Shown: positions 23,600-35,955 of the stretch, in pieces | How the letters are laid out: each line of letters opens with the position of its first letter | How positions within the stretch are numbered: position 1 is the first letter of the stretch | Origin: Calliphora vicina | Taxonomy: Eukaryota > Arthropoda > Insecta > Diptera > Calliphoridae | Direction of reading: 5' to 3' | Assembly (NCBI RefSeq): GCF_958450345.1 | Contig: NC_088780.1 | Span: 112,356,226-112,420,225 of the forward strand | DNA: 64,000 bases | Program-made: the position numbers and the translations under genes | Notes under the pieces: model-generated | What the model was told of the DNA's origin: nothing | Seen by the model: the letters and a program-made list of their open reading frames with translations, nothing else | The model's database searches: none

Positions 23600-26346
23600 T
23601 ATTATGTTGGTTAGAAATAGTTTCATTGAGCGGCCGATGAAAAATGGCCACGAAAATTGGTAAATAATCTAGCATTCATGATAGAAGATTGATGCTAATA
23701 TTATTTTAGTCTAAAATGCATAATCAAATTTGCTACATATATTTTATTGAAATGACCCTTTTAATGTCCCACAATTGTTGCATTGTTTTAAAATTGTTAA
23801 AGCCCAGAATGTTGTGATCTTATAAAACATCAGCATTCATGTTCATGTATAGGATATGCTGGTTTTGTTGCGATCATACTACGAGTACAAAAGTTTATTG
23901 CCATATAGGACGATTTATTGAGGTGGCTTTTATTATGTAGAACACCCGAATGAAGATTCGTAGAAATTCTGTTTAACATAATGACAATTGAATACAAATT
24001 GCGCATTATAATAAAGACAACATACAATCTGTTGCAAGAATGATTATTGGATTTTAAAGTCATCTAAAATAATACAAGTCAGTACTATTTTTAATGTGTT
24101 GCCTATATTTAGAAGTTAGAACAAAAATCTCATAAAACTCTGGGAAATAGATATGTTTGCAGACCTTTTTTTGATATTTTACTTTCAACATATTAAGTAT
24201 GGGAAAGGTTATTTAATGTGCATTTTAATATATTTCATTTCGTTTAAAATTTTATTGGATTACTACTTTATATTCAAATATTTTTTCGACAATGTAACTT
24301 TTGCTCAGTATTTTGGCCGAAATTTGTTAAAATACCCTAACTTTTTCCAATTTTTAAACCTTTGCAGACCTTACAGTTTAATGACACACTTATGTGATAG
24401 ATACAGTTTTCTCCGCTCCAATTTAAACCAAATTCTAATGACACTGACGACAATTTTACCTTGACTTGACAACTAGTAGCATTCCAAGGTCTATATATCT
24501 GCTCCTTCAACTGTTTGTCCAATTGTTTACACTCAAGGCTAATTTGTGATATGGACCCTGGGTTTGTATAAAGATAAACTCAGTTGGGAACCACTTTTGT
24601 AAAAATGTTTAGATTGTTCAGCTTTTATCACATTCAATTGTTGCCCTAAAGAATTTTGACAAAGGTAGCTTTCCTTATAAAATTAATCATTTGTTTTCTT
24701 TAATAGGAATTATCGCCGGAAGCCAAATACATGCATACAAATAAATTAATACTAACAAAGTTTCAGTTTAATGAAAAATCGCTTCAAGTGAAAGTTTCCA
24801 CAAAAAAAACAACACAAACGATTATAAAATCGAGCCAAATAAGGTGTCACTCATGCAGTTCATAAGTTGGCACTTGGAATCATTAGTAAATGAAATTCGA
24901 TTCCAAAATAAAAAGTATCAGCAATTGAATTTTAAATGTAAACAAAAGAGGAGGACAGTTGAGGGGAGGTCAGTTGAGGTCAACATCTCATGAGCCTTAT
25001 CTTGATATCTTAGAATATTAGCATTCTCTATTCCTAATAAAAGCCAATTAAGGTTTAAATGCTTCAGCACATGACTTGCCATACATTAATTGCCATTCTT
25101 TGATGATTGACTATTAAAAATATATTATTATTCTTTTTATTAGCTTTTTCTTTTATGTGCAGGCAAAACCATCCATCGTCACATGGAGCGTGCAACAATT
25201 TTCGATTTTTTTATTTCGATGTTTTTCATATCGTATTCAGCTCAACATGATTATGCATGTCTGCAAAAATACAATTAAATATAATTAAACTGCAAATACT
25301 TGTTTATACATACAATTTGATTTATAAATTTGTATGTATTTTATATTTACGCACCTTGAAATTAAATATTCAAGGGATGTTAGGAAATGCCACAGGGTGT
25401 GAAATAAGAAAGAGAGAGAGGGACAAGTTTTAGTAAAAGAAATTAAAATTTCTTTAAAAACATTACTGCCCGGTTGTACGGTCTTAAAATTTTAAAATAT
25501 TTACAAACCTACAATTAATAAACCGTGTTGGTTAAGTTACATAAGATCACAAGGCTAGATGGAGGCATAACATTATATAGAAAATGTATATTTTAGGTGC
25601 AGGCTGAACAGAATTTTTGGGTTCAGCATTCGATACCTTTATCACATGTGGAGGATCTATATCTCCTCCACTACCAAACACTCATATCCCATAAATCGTG
25701 CAGAAGAAGACGACACAAATCTTTTACGACACAAACCAATTCGACCTTTTAGGTCTGGACACGCTGCACAAAGCATAAGACAAAAACATTTTCAAATCTT
25801 TCAAGATAGTGGTCGGCATGAAGAGATTATGGAACAAGGATTATAATAGCATGTTTTGCACTTTCTCACCAGGAAATTGTTCAATAACACCACCTATGAT
25901 TCACTTCCATGCCTGCTGAAGCTATTCAAAAAAATATTCCATAGGAAAATTGTACAGTTCATCAATTTTGTTTCCCTTATATGTCATCTCCTCAAATATA
26001 TATGTAGCTGCCTCAGATGTATGGACGTATGGTTGGAAAACTGATATTTGTGAGTGAATGTGTTAAAAATTATGCTAAAATTCTATATCTAGTCTTCACT
26101 GGTGAATCAGTAGAGTTGTCAATTATTCATGTTTTTTTTATTCGAATAAAAGTTTTTAATTTTTTTATTCGATTAATCGATAATTATGGAATGACAAAAT
26201 CTTTTTTGATGGTTGATAAAAAAATATACAGGTTTTATATCATATACAAATTTTTTTTGTTGGAGTCCACAGTTTTTCTCGATCATTTCGTATTAGCGAA
26301 TTAACGGTATTCTGAAAGTTACAACTTCAAAACATCATAAATATTT
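23600..26346. other. Intergenic between Osiris genes, mostly unique-looking
   Basis: No gene recognised. ORFs of 60-103 codons (for example around 24153, 25646 and 26017) have no domain or splice context. 26130-26190 has ATTCGAATAAAAG and ATTCGATTAATCGATAAT words like the ends of the hAT element at 52243-53734, a possible terminal remnant. Regulatory DNA of the flanking Osiris genes may lie here but no specific site is supported. Confidence 0.35.
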
Positions 26347-27006
26347 ATACCCTACACCACCATAGTGGGATGGGTATTATGCATTTATGCAGATGTTTGT
26401 AACGCCCAAAAATATTAGTCTAACACCCACCTTAAAGTATACCGATCGACTTAGAATCACTTTCTGAGTCGATTAAACGATGCCCGCCCGTCCTTGTGCG
26501 CAGAGTACAGGTCGCAATTTTGAAGATATTTCGATCAAATTTGGTGCATATTATTTTTTCGGACCAAGGACCAAGCTTGTTGAAACTGGCTGAAATCGGT
26601 CCATTATTTCACCTAGCCCCCATACAAATGTCCTCTCGAAATTGGACTTTATCGGTCATAAATGTTTAAATTATAAATGTATCTCCACAAATTGCGCTCC
26701 AAATAAGTTTTATATATACAAAATTCATGTCACCAAATTTTGTTCCGATCGGTCCATAATTAGTCATAGCCCCCGCATAAATACTCACAAAATTCAACAT
26801 AGTAAACTTTCACATAGGCATAAATTACACGACCTAATTTCATGGTGATCGGTCCATAATTGGTCATAGCTCCCATATAAGGTCCACTTCCGAAAATCAC
26901 TCAAAAATATAAATTATTAAAATTTTAAAAGAAAAATGTTTTTGCTCTTTTACTTAGTGTAGGGTATTATATGGTCGGGCTTGACCGACCATACTTTCTT
27001 ACTTGT
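26347..27006 (-). repeat. GTCY-family repeat, variant B, near full length
   Basis: As written starts ATACCCTACACCACCATAGTGGG and ends GGGTATTATATGGTCGG...CTTACTTGTTT. A perfect hairpin, GGTCGGGCTTGACCGACC, sits at 26973-26990, 10-15 bp inside the CTTACTTGTTT end. Inside are TTTGTAACGCCC, CCGATCGACTTAGAATCAC, CCATACAAATGTCC and several CGGTCCATAATTGGTCATAG phrases. Read on the other strand it has the same AACAAGTAAGA start and GGGTATAA-like end as variant A. The GTCY tract is reduced here. Non-coding. Subterminal hairpin plus GTCY core in sister copies suggests a Helentron-associated (DINE-1-like) element. Confidence 0.75.
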
Positions 27007-27067
27007 TTCTTTTGAAACTAATTTTAAAAATGTTTATTTTGTTTGAAATGCATACATATATGATATT

Positions 27068-27467
27068 TATCCAGCAAAAACTTGGTAATGACTTGCAATA
27101 ACTAGACAACTTACTTTTCAATGACTACTTCATACCGTCTGCATTACTTCGAAGTAGTTTGGTAGTGACTGTTATTTTAGCAGATGTATATTTACATAGT
27201 AATATACATATGTTACTTTTTTAAGAAATTCATAATTAAATCACAATTTTTAAATTTCTTACGATTTAAGTGAAAAATAATTTTTGAAGACAATTTGTAA
27301 TAGAACTTTTATTAAAGTCCCTATTTGTAAGAGAACGATGTAAGTACCTGCCTCCTATAACATCACCATGTTAAAATAATGAGTTAAAATGCCAATGTAT
27401 AAGTGGTAAAGAGTAGTTATATTAGCATTTTAACTCATTACTTTGCAGTGTAAATTTTAGCTGGGTA
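27068..27467. mobile_element. MITE, (TAC)CCAGC family
   Basis: Left end TATCCAGCAAAAACTTGG and right end TTTTAGCTGGGTA are short inverted ends like those of 9887-10381. An internal inverted repeat, TAATGAGTTAAAATGC with GCATTTTAACTCATTA, lies at 27376-27441. The left part (CAAAAACTTGG, ATGACTTGCAAT) and the CATCACC(A/G)TGTTAAAATAAT block recur inverted at 47221-47373. Confidence 0.6.
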
Positions 27468-27689
27468 CCTTTTAACGGAAAAAGATTTATAAAAATTTAC
27501 TTTACGTGGTTTGGTAAGCCACATTAATAGCTTTTTACTAAAATAAGAATAAGACTTTTTACTAAATCACTATCATTTTTCAAATACTTTGCCTCATTAA
27601 ACAATTCAGTTGATTTTTGTTCTTTTCACACTTGACTAAATGCAAAACCAGCTGTGGCAACAAAGTTTCAGTAACGATATACCAAAATG

Positions 27690-27745
27690 ATAATGTGCTG
27701 CACTATTAGTGTGAGGGTTGCGGGTTCGATTCCTACAAAGACTTT
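27690..27745 (+). other. tRNA-like B-box remnant
   Basis: GGTTCGATTCC at 27723-27733 is an exact tRNA TψC-arm/B-box sequence in a 'gtgagggttgcGGTTCGATTCCtac'-like context, but I cannot fold a full cloverleaf around it. May be a decayed tRNA or a SINE head. Confidence 0.25.
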
Positions 27746-29770
27746 GGGCGTTTATACAATCAAGCTTTTCCTTGTCCACTGTATGATCTTAAACATTATT
27801 GGAGAGCAATTTAGTTCCATAATCAGTGACTGTTTCTATTCACAACTGAATGATAATGATGCTAAAAAAACAGGGATATGAAATACGACATAAAATACAA
27901 CCAAAAGTTAATTTGGACATTTGTATTACATAATTATTGAAACCCCTTGTAACATATCGCAACAACAGAGCAGCCAAACGAGGGAGTGTATTATTATTTA
28001 AAAAACTAAACGCAAACAGCAACAATGTTACTAAACAATGCACTTGGAATTTTTAATGAAAACTTAACGTGAAAAAAGGCACAACTTAACTCAAAAAAAT
28101 TGAGCAATTTGGTGAAATTTCTTCAACAAATGTACAATGGTCAAAATACATAGTTGATTTTGTAAAGAAATACCAAAAACATCTAAAGTTAACTTTAAAA
28201 ATTCATAATTTTTTAAGTGAATATTTTATTGAAAAACAAAATTGAAATTCGTTTTTTAGTCAAACTCTTTGGCGCACGTTGTAATCGTTTATCACACAAA
28301 CACACACAAAGCACAATGTGATTACACTACAATATTTTTGCGTTGTATGAATTTGAATTTGAAATTTTGAAAACTTTCGTTACTTTTCGTTACTTTCTTT
28401 TGCGCTGCCATTGTAGGGATGTAGAATAGGTATCAAAATAAGTAGTTAAATTGTGGCCACTGGTGGGGAGTTAATGTTGCTGTGTTTATTTTTGGCCCAA
28501 AAGTGCTTGCAAACGTGAGTTTGTTTTTATCGATAACTGACCGGACAGACCATCCATATTGACAACAACAGTAATGCTAAATTTTGTAATAAAAACATTA
28601 TTGTAAGTATGTATGTGCTGCTGTTTGTTTTTATAAAAAGTCTTACAACAATATTGCTCTGCCTGTACTTATGAATATTTCAATATTTTGTTTTAATAAA
28701 TTGCATAATATGTGTATTACTTTTAATAATGTTCAAAATTATGTAATATATTAATTTTACAAATAAATACAAACATTTAAATTCGATAATTACATATGGA
28801 TGTAATTTTACATACGTAACATGATTGTATTGGTTTACAATCCATATTGAGATAATTATGTATCTCTATATACATTAGGGTGGCAATGAAATGTGTAAGA
28901 ATTTTTTTTTTGGCAATTTAAACGATATTTAGGCGAATTATTGGACCACTTAGCATAAAAGTTACATAGTAAAAATTTGAGCAAAATTAGGTCAAAGTAA
29001 AATTTTCGGAAAAAAATCTGATTTTTGAAATTTAATAGACAAAAATATATTTTTTTGCGTGTAATGATCAAAGGCGTAAATATCTATGTTTTGAATTTCT
29101 TGCAAAGCATTCTAACATTCAAACAAACCTCTTGCAAAAATCTATATTTTCTAATATAACACAGGTCTACAATGATTTTGGTGCCACCAAAACTAAAACT
29201 GATATTAAGTATATTCGATACCTTGATTCTAACTGCATACTTATTTTTTCAAGGCTACGTTTTAAGAAATTACATGGATAAAAAAACAATTTTTCAACAT
29301 TTTATTGAATTATTACATTTTATTTATTTTTTAGATTTTATACATAGATTTTCACAATCCCGCGAGATACTCCAACAGTAATCTGCCATCACTATTAAAT
29401 CTTGATGTAGATAATAGTTTTTCTTGTTCTTCGCTATACGATCAAAGATTTTCAGAAAACTTGTATAAATGACTGTGCAGAAAGAGTACTCTTACACACT
29501 TATTACATCCTAATCACAACTAATTCCTCGTAGATAATTTTCTCAACGACAGCAAAAGATTAAATGAGAATTTTGCACCTTGAGTTGAAATATTTATTTC
29601 TTTGAGTCAAGTCACTTAAGGCATCTTGCGACAAAAAGAGAAGGCGTCCTTAAAAACTTCCACCATCTCTGTGTCCCAAATCTGATAGATATTGATTCAT
29701 AGGAGATGGTATGATATCTGAGTACACTAGAAGAATTTTAGCAGACGGTAAATCAGGTTATGTAATTTTT
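27746..29770. other. Intergenic, nothing firm
   Basis: 28873-29060 (TAGGGTGGCAATGA, GAGCAAAATTAGGTCAAAGT) has loose inverted similarity to 32600-32735 (TCATTGCCACCTTAA, TGACCTGATTTTGC). No gene supported. Confidence 0.35.
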
Positions 29771-30627
29771 CATACCCTCCACCACCATAAGTGATGAATG
29801 AGGGTATATATAAGTTTGTCATTGCGTGTGTAACATTGAGAAATATTCATCTGAGAACCAATAAAGTATATATTTTCTTGATCCTTATGAAATTCTAAGT
29901 CGATTGAGCCATGCCCGTCTGTCTGTCCGTATGTGTGTCAGTGTAAAACAAGCTCACGTCCAAAATACGCAAACAAAATTGGTAGACTTGCAAAAAACAT
30001 GTTTATTGTTGTCCTAAGCAGTTTGGTATTGAAAATCAGCAAAATCGGTTCAGTAAAACCAGAGCTATGAACCAAAATGTGAGACAACCTAAAAAAAAAA
30101 AATGTTCACGTATTTTTGGTTATTTGTTTAAATATATTGCAGATAATACCATAAAACTTCACACAAGTTATTTTTATAATAAAAGGACTAACTCTGGTGA
30201 AAATTATTAGAATCGGTTCATGATTTCTCCTAGCCCCCATACAAATTTCTTCCCGAAATATGGCTCTATGGTCTATAAATGCCTTCAGAATTGCAGTATC
30301 CATACAAAATTCAGCAAAAATAAGTTTCGTGCTAAAATAAATCACAACACTAAATTTTTTGTGGATCGGCCCATATTTGACCATAGCCCCCATATAAAGC
30401 TCACTTCCGAAAATCAGTTAAATTAGCATAAATATCTTATAAATATCGCTATTAAGTTGAAATTCGTCATAAATAATCCCCATATATACCACAATCGCTA
30501 TACCTAATTGTGATGATCGGCCTATAATTGGTTATAACTCCCATATATGTATATCAACCTAAAAAAATATGTATGCAGGTGGAGGGCATTTAAGATTCGG
30601 CAAAGCCGTTCTAAAGCTTGTTTTGTT
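29771..30627 (-). repeat. GTCY-family repeat, divergent variant B
   Basis: Starts CATACCCTCCACCACCATAAG, has a GTCTGTCTGTCCGTATG tract at 29911-29935 and CCCCCATACAAAT, CGGCCCATATTTGACCATAG and GCTCCCATAT-like phrases. It ends with the hairpin CGGCAAAGCCG then TTCTAAAGCTTGTTTTG. Same plan as 26347-27006 with different sequence: a separate subfamily. Confidence 0.7.
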
Positions 30628-30883
30628 TTATTTATACCATGTAGTTTAACAACAACAAAATAGCAGTCAACAATGTAATATTTCGGTTCTGTCCGCTTTC
30701 CCACTGTCGTAAATGTTCACTATAGACCTTACACAAAATGTCTGAAACCCAGAGCCTTAATCTCAAAGTAATTGAAATAGGTCTGTTATAGGTTTTCTAA
30801 AGTTTTTAACGATGAGAACATAATGTAGAAAATGTACCTATAAGATTACGAAACGGGCACACGAATTTACTTATGACAACCGC

Positions 30884-31019
30884 ACAGTGGCTCAGGATGG
30901 GTTTTCATCGGCCAAAACTCTATAACTTTTGAACACATAGAGATATTATAGACAGTGGCTCAGGATGGGTTTTCATCGGCCAAAACTCTATAACTTTTGA
31001 ACACATAGAGATATTATAG
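30884..31019. repeat. Perfect tandem duplication, 2 x 68 bp
   Basis: Two adjacent copies, 30884-30951 and 30952-31019, both starting ACAGTGGCTCAGGATGGG and ending GAGATATTATAG. I see no difference between them, while neighbouring repeats are eroded, so the event is recent or maintained. Confidence 0.9.
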
Positions 31020-31164
31020 AATTTTTTTTAGATATTTGACAGATATTTTCAGGAATTTTTTCCAGTTTTAATTTTATTAAAATCGGTTCAGCAGTTGTTG
31101 AGAAATTTAAAGCTAAATTTGAACATTTAATTTGTTATAATATTTAGTATGAAAATGAGGATTT

Positions 31165-31760
31165 TGGAACGATCGAAATGATATTAAGTCGTGTGATTTA
31201 TGTCTATATGGAAGTTATATCTGATGAATTTTATGTTTATACCAACATTTTTAAGAGATTTATGCTCGTTAAAGGGATTTTCGGAGCTATGACTTATTAT
31301 GGACCGATTGCCATGAAATTAGACTGTGTTATACCAACATTTTTAAGAAATTTGTGCTTTTTAAAGTGATTTTCGGAAGCGGGGATTATATGGGTGCTAT
31401 GACTACTTATGGACCGATCGACATGATATTAGGTCGTGTGATTTATGTCTATGAAAGTTATTTCCGTTGAATTTTATGTTTATACATGTACTTTTCTGAG
31501 ATTTATGCTCGTTAAAGTGATTTTTGGAAGTGGGCCTTATATGGGAGCTATGACTAATTATGGACCGATCATCATAAAATAATTTATATAAAACTTATTT
31601 GGAGAAAAATTTGTGTAGATGCCTATATAAATTAACCATTAACGACCGATAAAGTATAATTTCGGGAGAACATTTGTATGGGTGCTAGGTCCTCGGGCCG
31701 AAAAAATGTTTGTAACCAATTTTATCGCAATATCTTCAAAATTGCTACTTGTACTTTGCG
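31165..31760 (+). repeat. GTCY-family repeat, variant B, rearranged
   Basis: Opposite orientation to 26347-27006. Three related sub-blocks of TCGTGTGATTTATGTCTAT...GAATTTTATGTTTATAC...GGACCGAT, starting at about 31185, 31320 (partial) and 31433, show internal duplication. It ends in the CTAGGTCCTCGGGCCGAAAAA and CAAAATTGC region. No GTCY tract remains. Confidence 0.65.
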
Positions 31761-32149
31761 TCAATCATATGAACAGGTGAAATAAAAATAGAAAAAAAGA
31801 GGGAGTAATTTCATTCAAATGAAAAAAGTGATCAGCAAACAGGTCAAAAAGTATATATGGGCTTAAAGAGAACACTTTTGCCATTCTCCTGGTAGTAAAC
31901 TTCGTTTAAAACCTTTTGACCCTAAGCACTTATATTCCACTGAAATAAAAATTTGACTAAATTATAGTACCTGAGAAAAAATTTAATAACACAGCAGGTA
32001 TAAACGATACAGTGACAAATCATACAATTTCTTAAAGACTATTATCCTACCAATATACCAAAAAAAAATATTCAATTATCGATAATAGTTTGCGAGTAAT
32101 TATAATTTACTTCTGATCAAAATTAAAAAAATCACATTTTTTATTAAAT

Positions 32150-32513
32150 AACATAAAATATTTGACAGCATCAAATTTGTTGGCTACCTTAGTTTCAATG
32201 ATGCTATTAACCGCGTACGTATGTGTTGCAAAATATTTAATAAATCTAATGATAAACACAAAATATTGTAAACTTACGTTTTGTTGCAAAAACAATATGG
32301 AGTTCGTAGTACGAACTTCGTACATGATGTTAAACATCATTGGATATCTTTGTCTTACATGGTAATAAACTTTTTGCGTATTTATAAATGCGTCAATCAT
32401 GCCACGTTCACTGACAACGATATCAAACTTTGGACAGATTTGTGTAGTTCCCTAAGACCACTCGATTAAGTAAAGACACGGCAACGTGGATAGAGCTTGA
32501 GGGTATAATACAA
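32150..32513 (+). pseudogene. hAT transposase fragment
   Basis: Matches 62320-62600 and, inverted, 52805-53040. One + frame gives DVKHHWISLSYMV, then NFLRIYKC and TFTDNDIKLWTDLCSSLRPLD. This fits the 'VKTRWNSTY...FL...LTDNDW....L..FL.PF' pattern of hAT transposases; the RW is altered to HW and stops surround the piece. Fragment of the family represented at 52243-53734. Confidence 0.65.
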
Positions 32514-32904
32514 TAAGACACCAATTGTGAATTGGACAATTATTTTTACCAGTTTAATCAAAATATGCAATAAAAAAAAACGTTTATTTTAAACTAATTT
32601 TAGGATTCCCTAAAATTTTGAACTCTGACCTGATTTTGCTTAAATTTTCAGCATGTGAGTTTTAGATCAAGTGACTAAATAATCTGCCCAAGTATTTTTA
32701 AAAAAATCCAAGTTAATTACTCATTGCCACCTTAATATGTGTACATATAAATAAATATAAAGGTTGCTAAACACTTAAATATCAATTTAGCTGTAATTAT
32801 GAAATTTTTTTGTGTAATTATGAGGGATTATCACTATATAGTTATACAATATTGAAAAAGCAGATTATTTAATAAGTAAAGTTATTAAAAGAATTTGAAA
32901 TTAA

Positions 32905-34537
32905 TATATATGGGGCATTTCATGTCAAGTGAACCAACTTTTGAAATCGATGTCTTCCGATCGGGATGAAATTTGCACCAAGGTTAGTTCTATTGGATAG
33001 TAACTCAGACACAATTTTCAAAGTTTGACATTTTGGTCAAACAGGTGTTTTTTCTTATCCATGTAACTTATTACCTATTGTTCTTAGCAAAATGTGTCCC
33101 AAATAGTTTAGATAGCTTTTTCTTCAATCTTTCGAAAAATAATATTAAAAAAAATTTTAATATTTTTTTTCCGAAATCAAAAACATTTTTGACTTTTTTT
33201 AAAATGGGCCCTTTTTTCTTAAAATAAAGCTTAGATATTTTCCTTTGGTCGCTTAGTGGGATGCGAGTGGGATACCTACCTTTTTTCGCAAAATCAAAAA
33301 CTTTGTTGACTTTTTTTTCAAAATTGACCCTTTTTTATTTATTTTTTTAGCTCAAACAAAAGCTTAGATGTTTTCCTTGAAGACCCTTTTGGTCGCTTAG
33401 TAGGATGCGAGTGGGATATCTATCAAAATAAATATTTTTTAACTCAAGACTTACAATTTTTGACTTTTTTTTTTGCAAATTCGAATTTTTTTAAATGGGC
33501 CCTTTTTAAATTTTTTTAGTCAAAAGAAAGCTTTGGTTCATTCTCTTAAGATATTGTTAGTCTCTTAGTGGGATGCGAGTGGTATATCTATCAAAATAAA
33601 TATTTTATAAATCAAGAAATAAAATTTTTTAAATTTTTTTGCAAAATCGAAATTTTTTTCCAATTTGGGCCCTTGTTTAAAATTTTTTTTTGCTCAAAAG
33701 GAAGCTTAGGTCTTTTCCTTTAAGACCAATTTTGTCGCTTAGTGGGATGTGAAAATTATATGTATTGAGTTACAAAATATTTATTTTGATAGATATCCCA
33801 CTAGCTACCCACTAAGCGACCTAAAATATCTTAAAGGAATGTCCATTCCTGAGCTTTCCTTTGACTAAAAAAATTTTTTTTAAAAAAAGTCAAAAATTAT
33901 ATGTCTTGAGTTAAAAAATATTTATTTTGATAGATATCCCACTCACATCCTACTAAGCGACCAAAATGGTCTTCAAGGAAAATATCTAAGCTTTTGTTTG
34001 AGCTAAAAAAAAAATTAAAAAAGGGTCCATTTTGAAAAAATAGTCAACAAAGTTTTTGATTTTGCAAAAAAAAGTCAAAAATTGTATGTTTTGAGTTACA
34101 AAATATTTATTTTGATAGATATCCCACTCGCATCCCACTAAGCGACCAAATAGGTGTTCAAGGAAAATAGCTAAGCTTTATGTTAAGAAGAAAAAAAGGG
34201 CCCGTCAAAAAAGTTTTTGATTTCGGAAAAAAAAATATTAAAATTTTTTTATTTATTTTTTTAAATTTTTTTTTTCGAAAGATTGATGAAAGAGCGATCT
34301 AAACTATTTGGGACACATTTTGCTAAGAACAATAGGTAATAAGTTACATGGATAAGAAAAAACACCTGCTTGACCAAAATGTCAAAATTTGACCCCCTCT
34401 AACTCGGAGAGTTTTCGATCGATCTTGTTGAAGTGTCTGAGTTACCAATAGAACTAACCTTGGTGCAAATTTCATCCCGATCGGAAGACATCGATTTCAA
34501 AAGTTGGTTCACTTGACATGAAATGCACCATATATAT
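32905..34537. mobile_element. Foldback-like element with internally repetitive arms (FB1)
   Basis: TGGGGCATTTCATGTCAAG at 32911 is mirrored by CTTGACATGAAATGCACCA ending at 34530; both lie in TATATA flanks. Arms of about 840 and 740 bp face each other around 33760. Each arm has an outer unique part (CCAACTTTTGAAATCG, CCGATCGGGATGAAATTTG, AGCAAAATGTGTCCCAAATAG) and an inner array of units built on GTCGCTTAGTGGGATGCGAG, spaced about 140-180 bp, with AAAGCTTAG and GGGCCC words. No ORF. Architecture parallels Drosophila Foldback elements; homology to them is not claimed. Related segments: 34538-34726, 35107-35338, 35690-35955, 42173-42360, 42455-43650, 46448-46625 and 63561-64000. Confidence 0.8.
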
Positions 34538-34726
34538 GGGGGAGTTACAAAATATTTATTTTGATAGGTATCCCACTCGCATCCCACTAAGCGACCAAAA
34601 ATGTCTTCAAAGAAAAGACCTAAGCTTTCTTTTGAACAAAAAAAAATAAAAAAGATCCAATTTTGGAAAAAAAAGTCAATAAAGTTTTTGATTTCGGAAA
34701 GAAATTTAACATTTTTTTATTTTTTA
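34538..34726. mobile_element. Foldback-like family, arm fragment
   Basis: Continues directly from FB1 with AGTTACAAAATATTTATTTTG, GGTATCCCACTCGCATCCC and ACTAAGCGACC, then a run ending TTTGATTTCGGAAAG. Part of an inner arm unit in the right-arm orientation. Confidence 0.7.
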
Positions 34727-35689
34727 TACCCTACCATAGTGGGGAGGGTATAATGCGTTTGTGCAGATGTTTGTAACGCCCAGAAATATTAGTCTAACAC
34801 CACCTTAAAATATACCGATCGACTTAGAATTACTTTCTGAGTCATTTAACGATGTCCGTCCGTCTGGCTGGCTGGTTGTCTGTCCATGTAAACCTTGTGC
34901 GCAAAGTACAGGTCGCAATTTTAAAGATATTTCGATCAAATTTGGTACGTAGGACCAAGGACCAAGCCTATTGAAACTGGCTGAAATCGGTCCATTATTT
35001 TACCTAGCCCCCATACAAATGTCCTTCCGAAATTTACCTTTATCGGTCATAAATGTTTAATTTATATATGTATCTCCACAAATTCCGCTCCAAATAAATT
35101 TTATATATGGGGGATTTCACGTCAAGTGAACCAAGGTTAGACCTTTTGGATAGTAAAAGTCAAAAAGTTTTTGATTTCGGAAAAAAATATAAAAAAAATT
35201 TTTTTTAAATATTTTTTTTTCGATAGATTGAAGAAATAGCTATCTAAACTATTTGGGACACATTTTGCTAAGAACAATATGTAATGGATGAGAAAAATCA
35301 CATGTTTGGCCAAAATGACTTGACGTGAAATCCCCCATATACAAAATTCATGTCATCAAATTTTATTACGATCGGTCCATAATTGGTCATAGCTCCCATA
35401 TAGACCCGCTTCCAAAAATCACTTTAACGTGCATAAATCTCTTAAAAATGTTGGTATACACACAAAATTCAACATAAATAACTTTCATATAGACATAAAT
35501 CACACGACCTATTTTCATGGTGATCGGTCCATAATTGGTCATAACATCCATATAAGGCCCACATCCGAAAATCACTCACGAATATTAATTTTTGATGTTT
35601 TTGAAAAGACAATTTTTTTGCTCATTTACTTAGTGTAGGGTATTATATAGTCGGGCATGACCGACCATACTTTCTTACTTGTTTTTTAA
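34727..35689 (-). repeat. GTCY-family repeat, variant B, with nested foldback piece
   Basis: Starts ATACCCTACCATAGTGGGG, carries GTCCGTCTGGCTGGCTGGTTGTCTGTCC (34857-34884), CCGATCGACTTAGAATTAC and CCCCCATACAAATGTCC, and ends with the degenerate hairpin GTCGGGCATGACCGACC then CTTACTTGTTT. It is interrupted at 35107-35338 by a foldback-family piece; without it the sequence is colinear with 26347-27006. Confidence 0.8.
35107..35338. mobile_element. Foldback-family element nested in variant B repeat
   Basis: TGGGGGATTTCACGTCAAG at the left and TGACGTGAAATCCCCCA at the right are inverted ends; the interior keeps TTTTTGATTTCGG, AAACTATTTGGGACACATTTTGC and a short tail. Host sequence reads TTTTATATA/TATACAAAATTCATG across the insertion, versus TTTTATATATACAAAATTCATG uninterrupted at 26710, fitting a TA duplication. 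Confidence 0.8.
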
Positions 35690-35955
35690 TTTTTTTTTTT
35701 CGAAAGATTGAAGAAATAGCTAACTAAGATATTTGGGACACACTTTGCTAAGTACAATAGGTAATAAGTTACGTGGCTGAGAAAAAACACCTGCTTGGCC
35801 AAAATGTCAAATTTTGAATCCCTCTAACTCAAAGAGTTCTCCACCGATCTTTTGTGCCTGAATTACTATCCAATAGAACTTGGTGCAAATTTCATCCCGA
35901 TCGGAAGATATCGATTTCAAAAGTTGATTCACTTGACATGAAATCCCCCATATAT
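35690..35955. mobile_element. Foldback-like family, right-arm fragment
   Basis: TTTCGAAAGATTGAAGAAATAG, TTTGGGACACACTTTGC, CATCCCGATCGGAAGATATCG and TGATTCACTTGACATG then AAATCCCCCATATATATA match the outer right arm of FB1 (34265-34537). Confidence 0.75.

Noticed and set aside
24153..24464. 103-codon hydrophobic ORF as a membrane protein gene
   Set aside because: Hydrophobicity follows from T-rich codons in AT-rich DNA; no conserved motif, no signal of selection.
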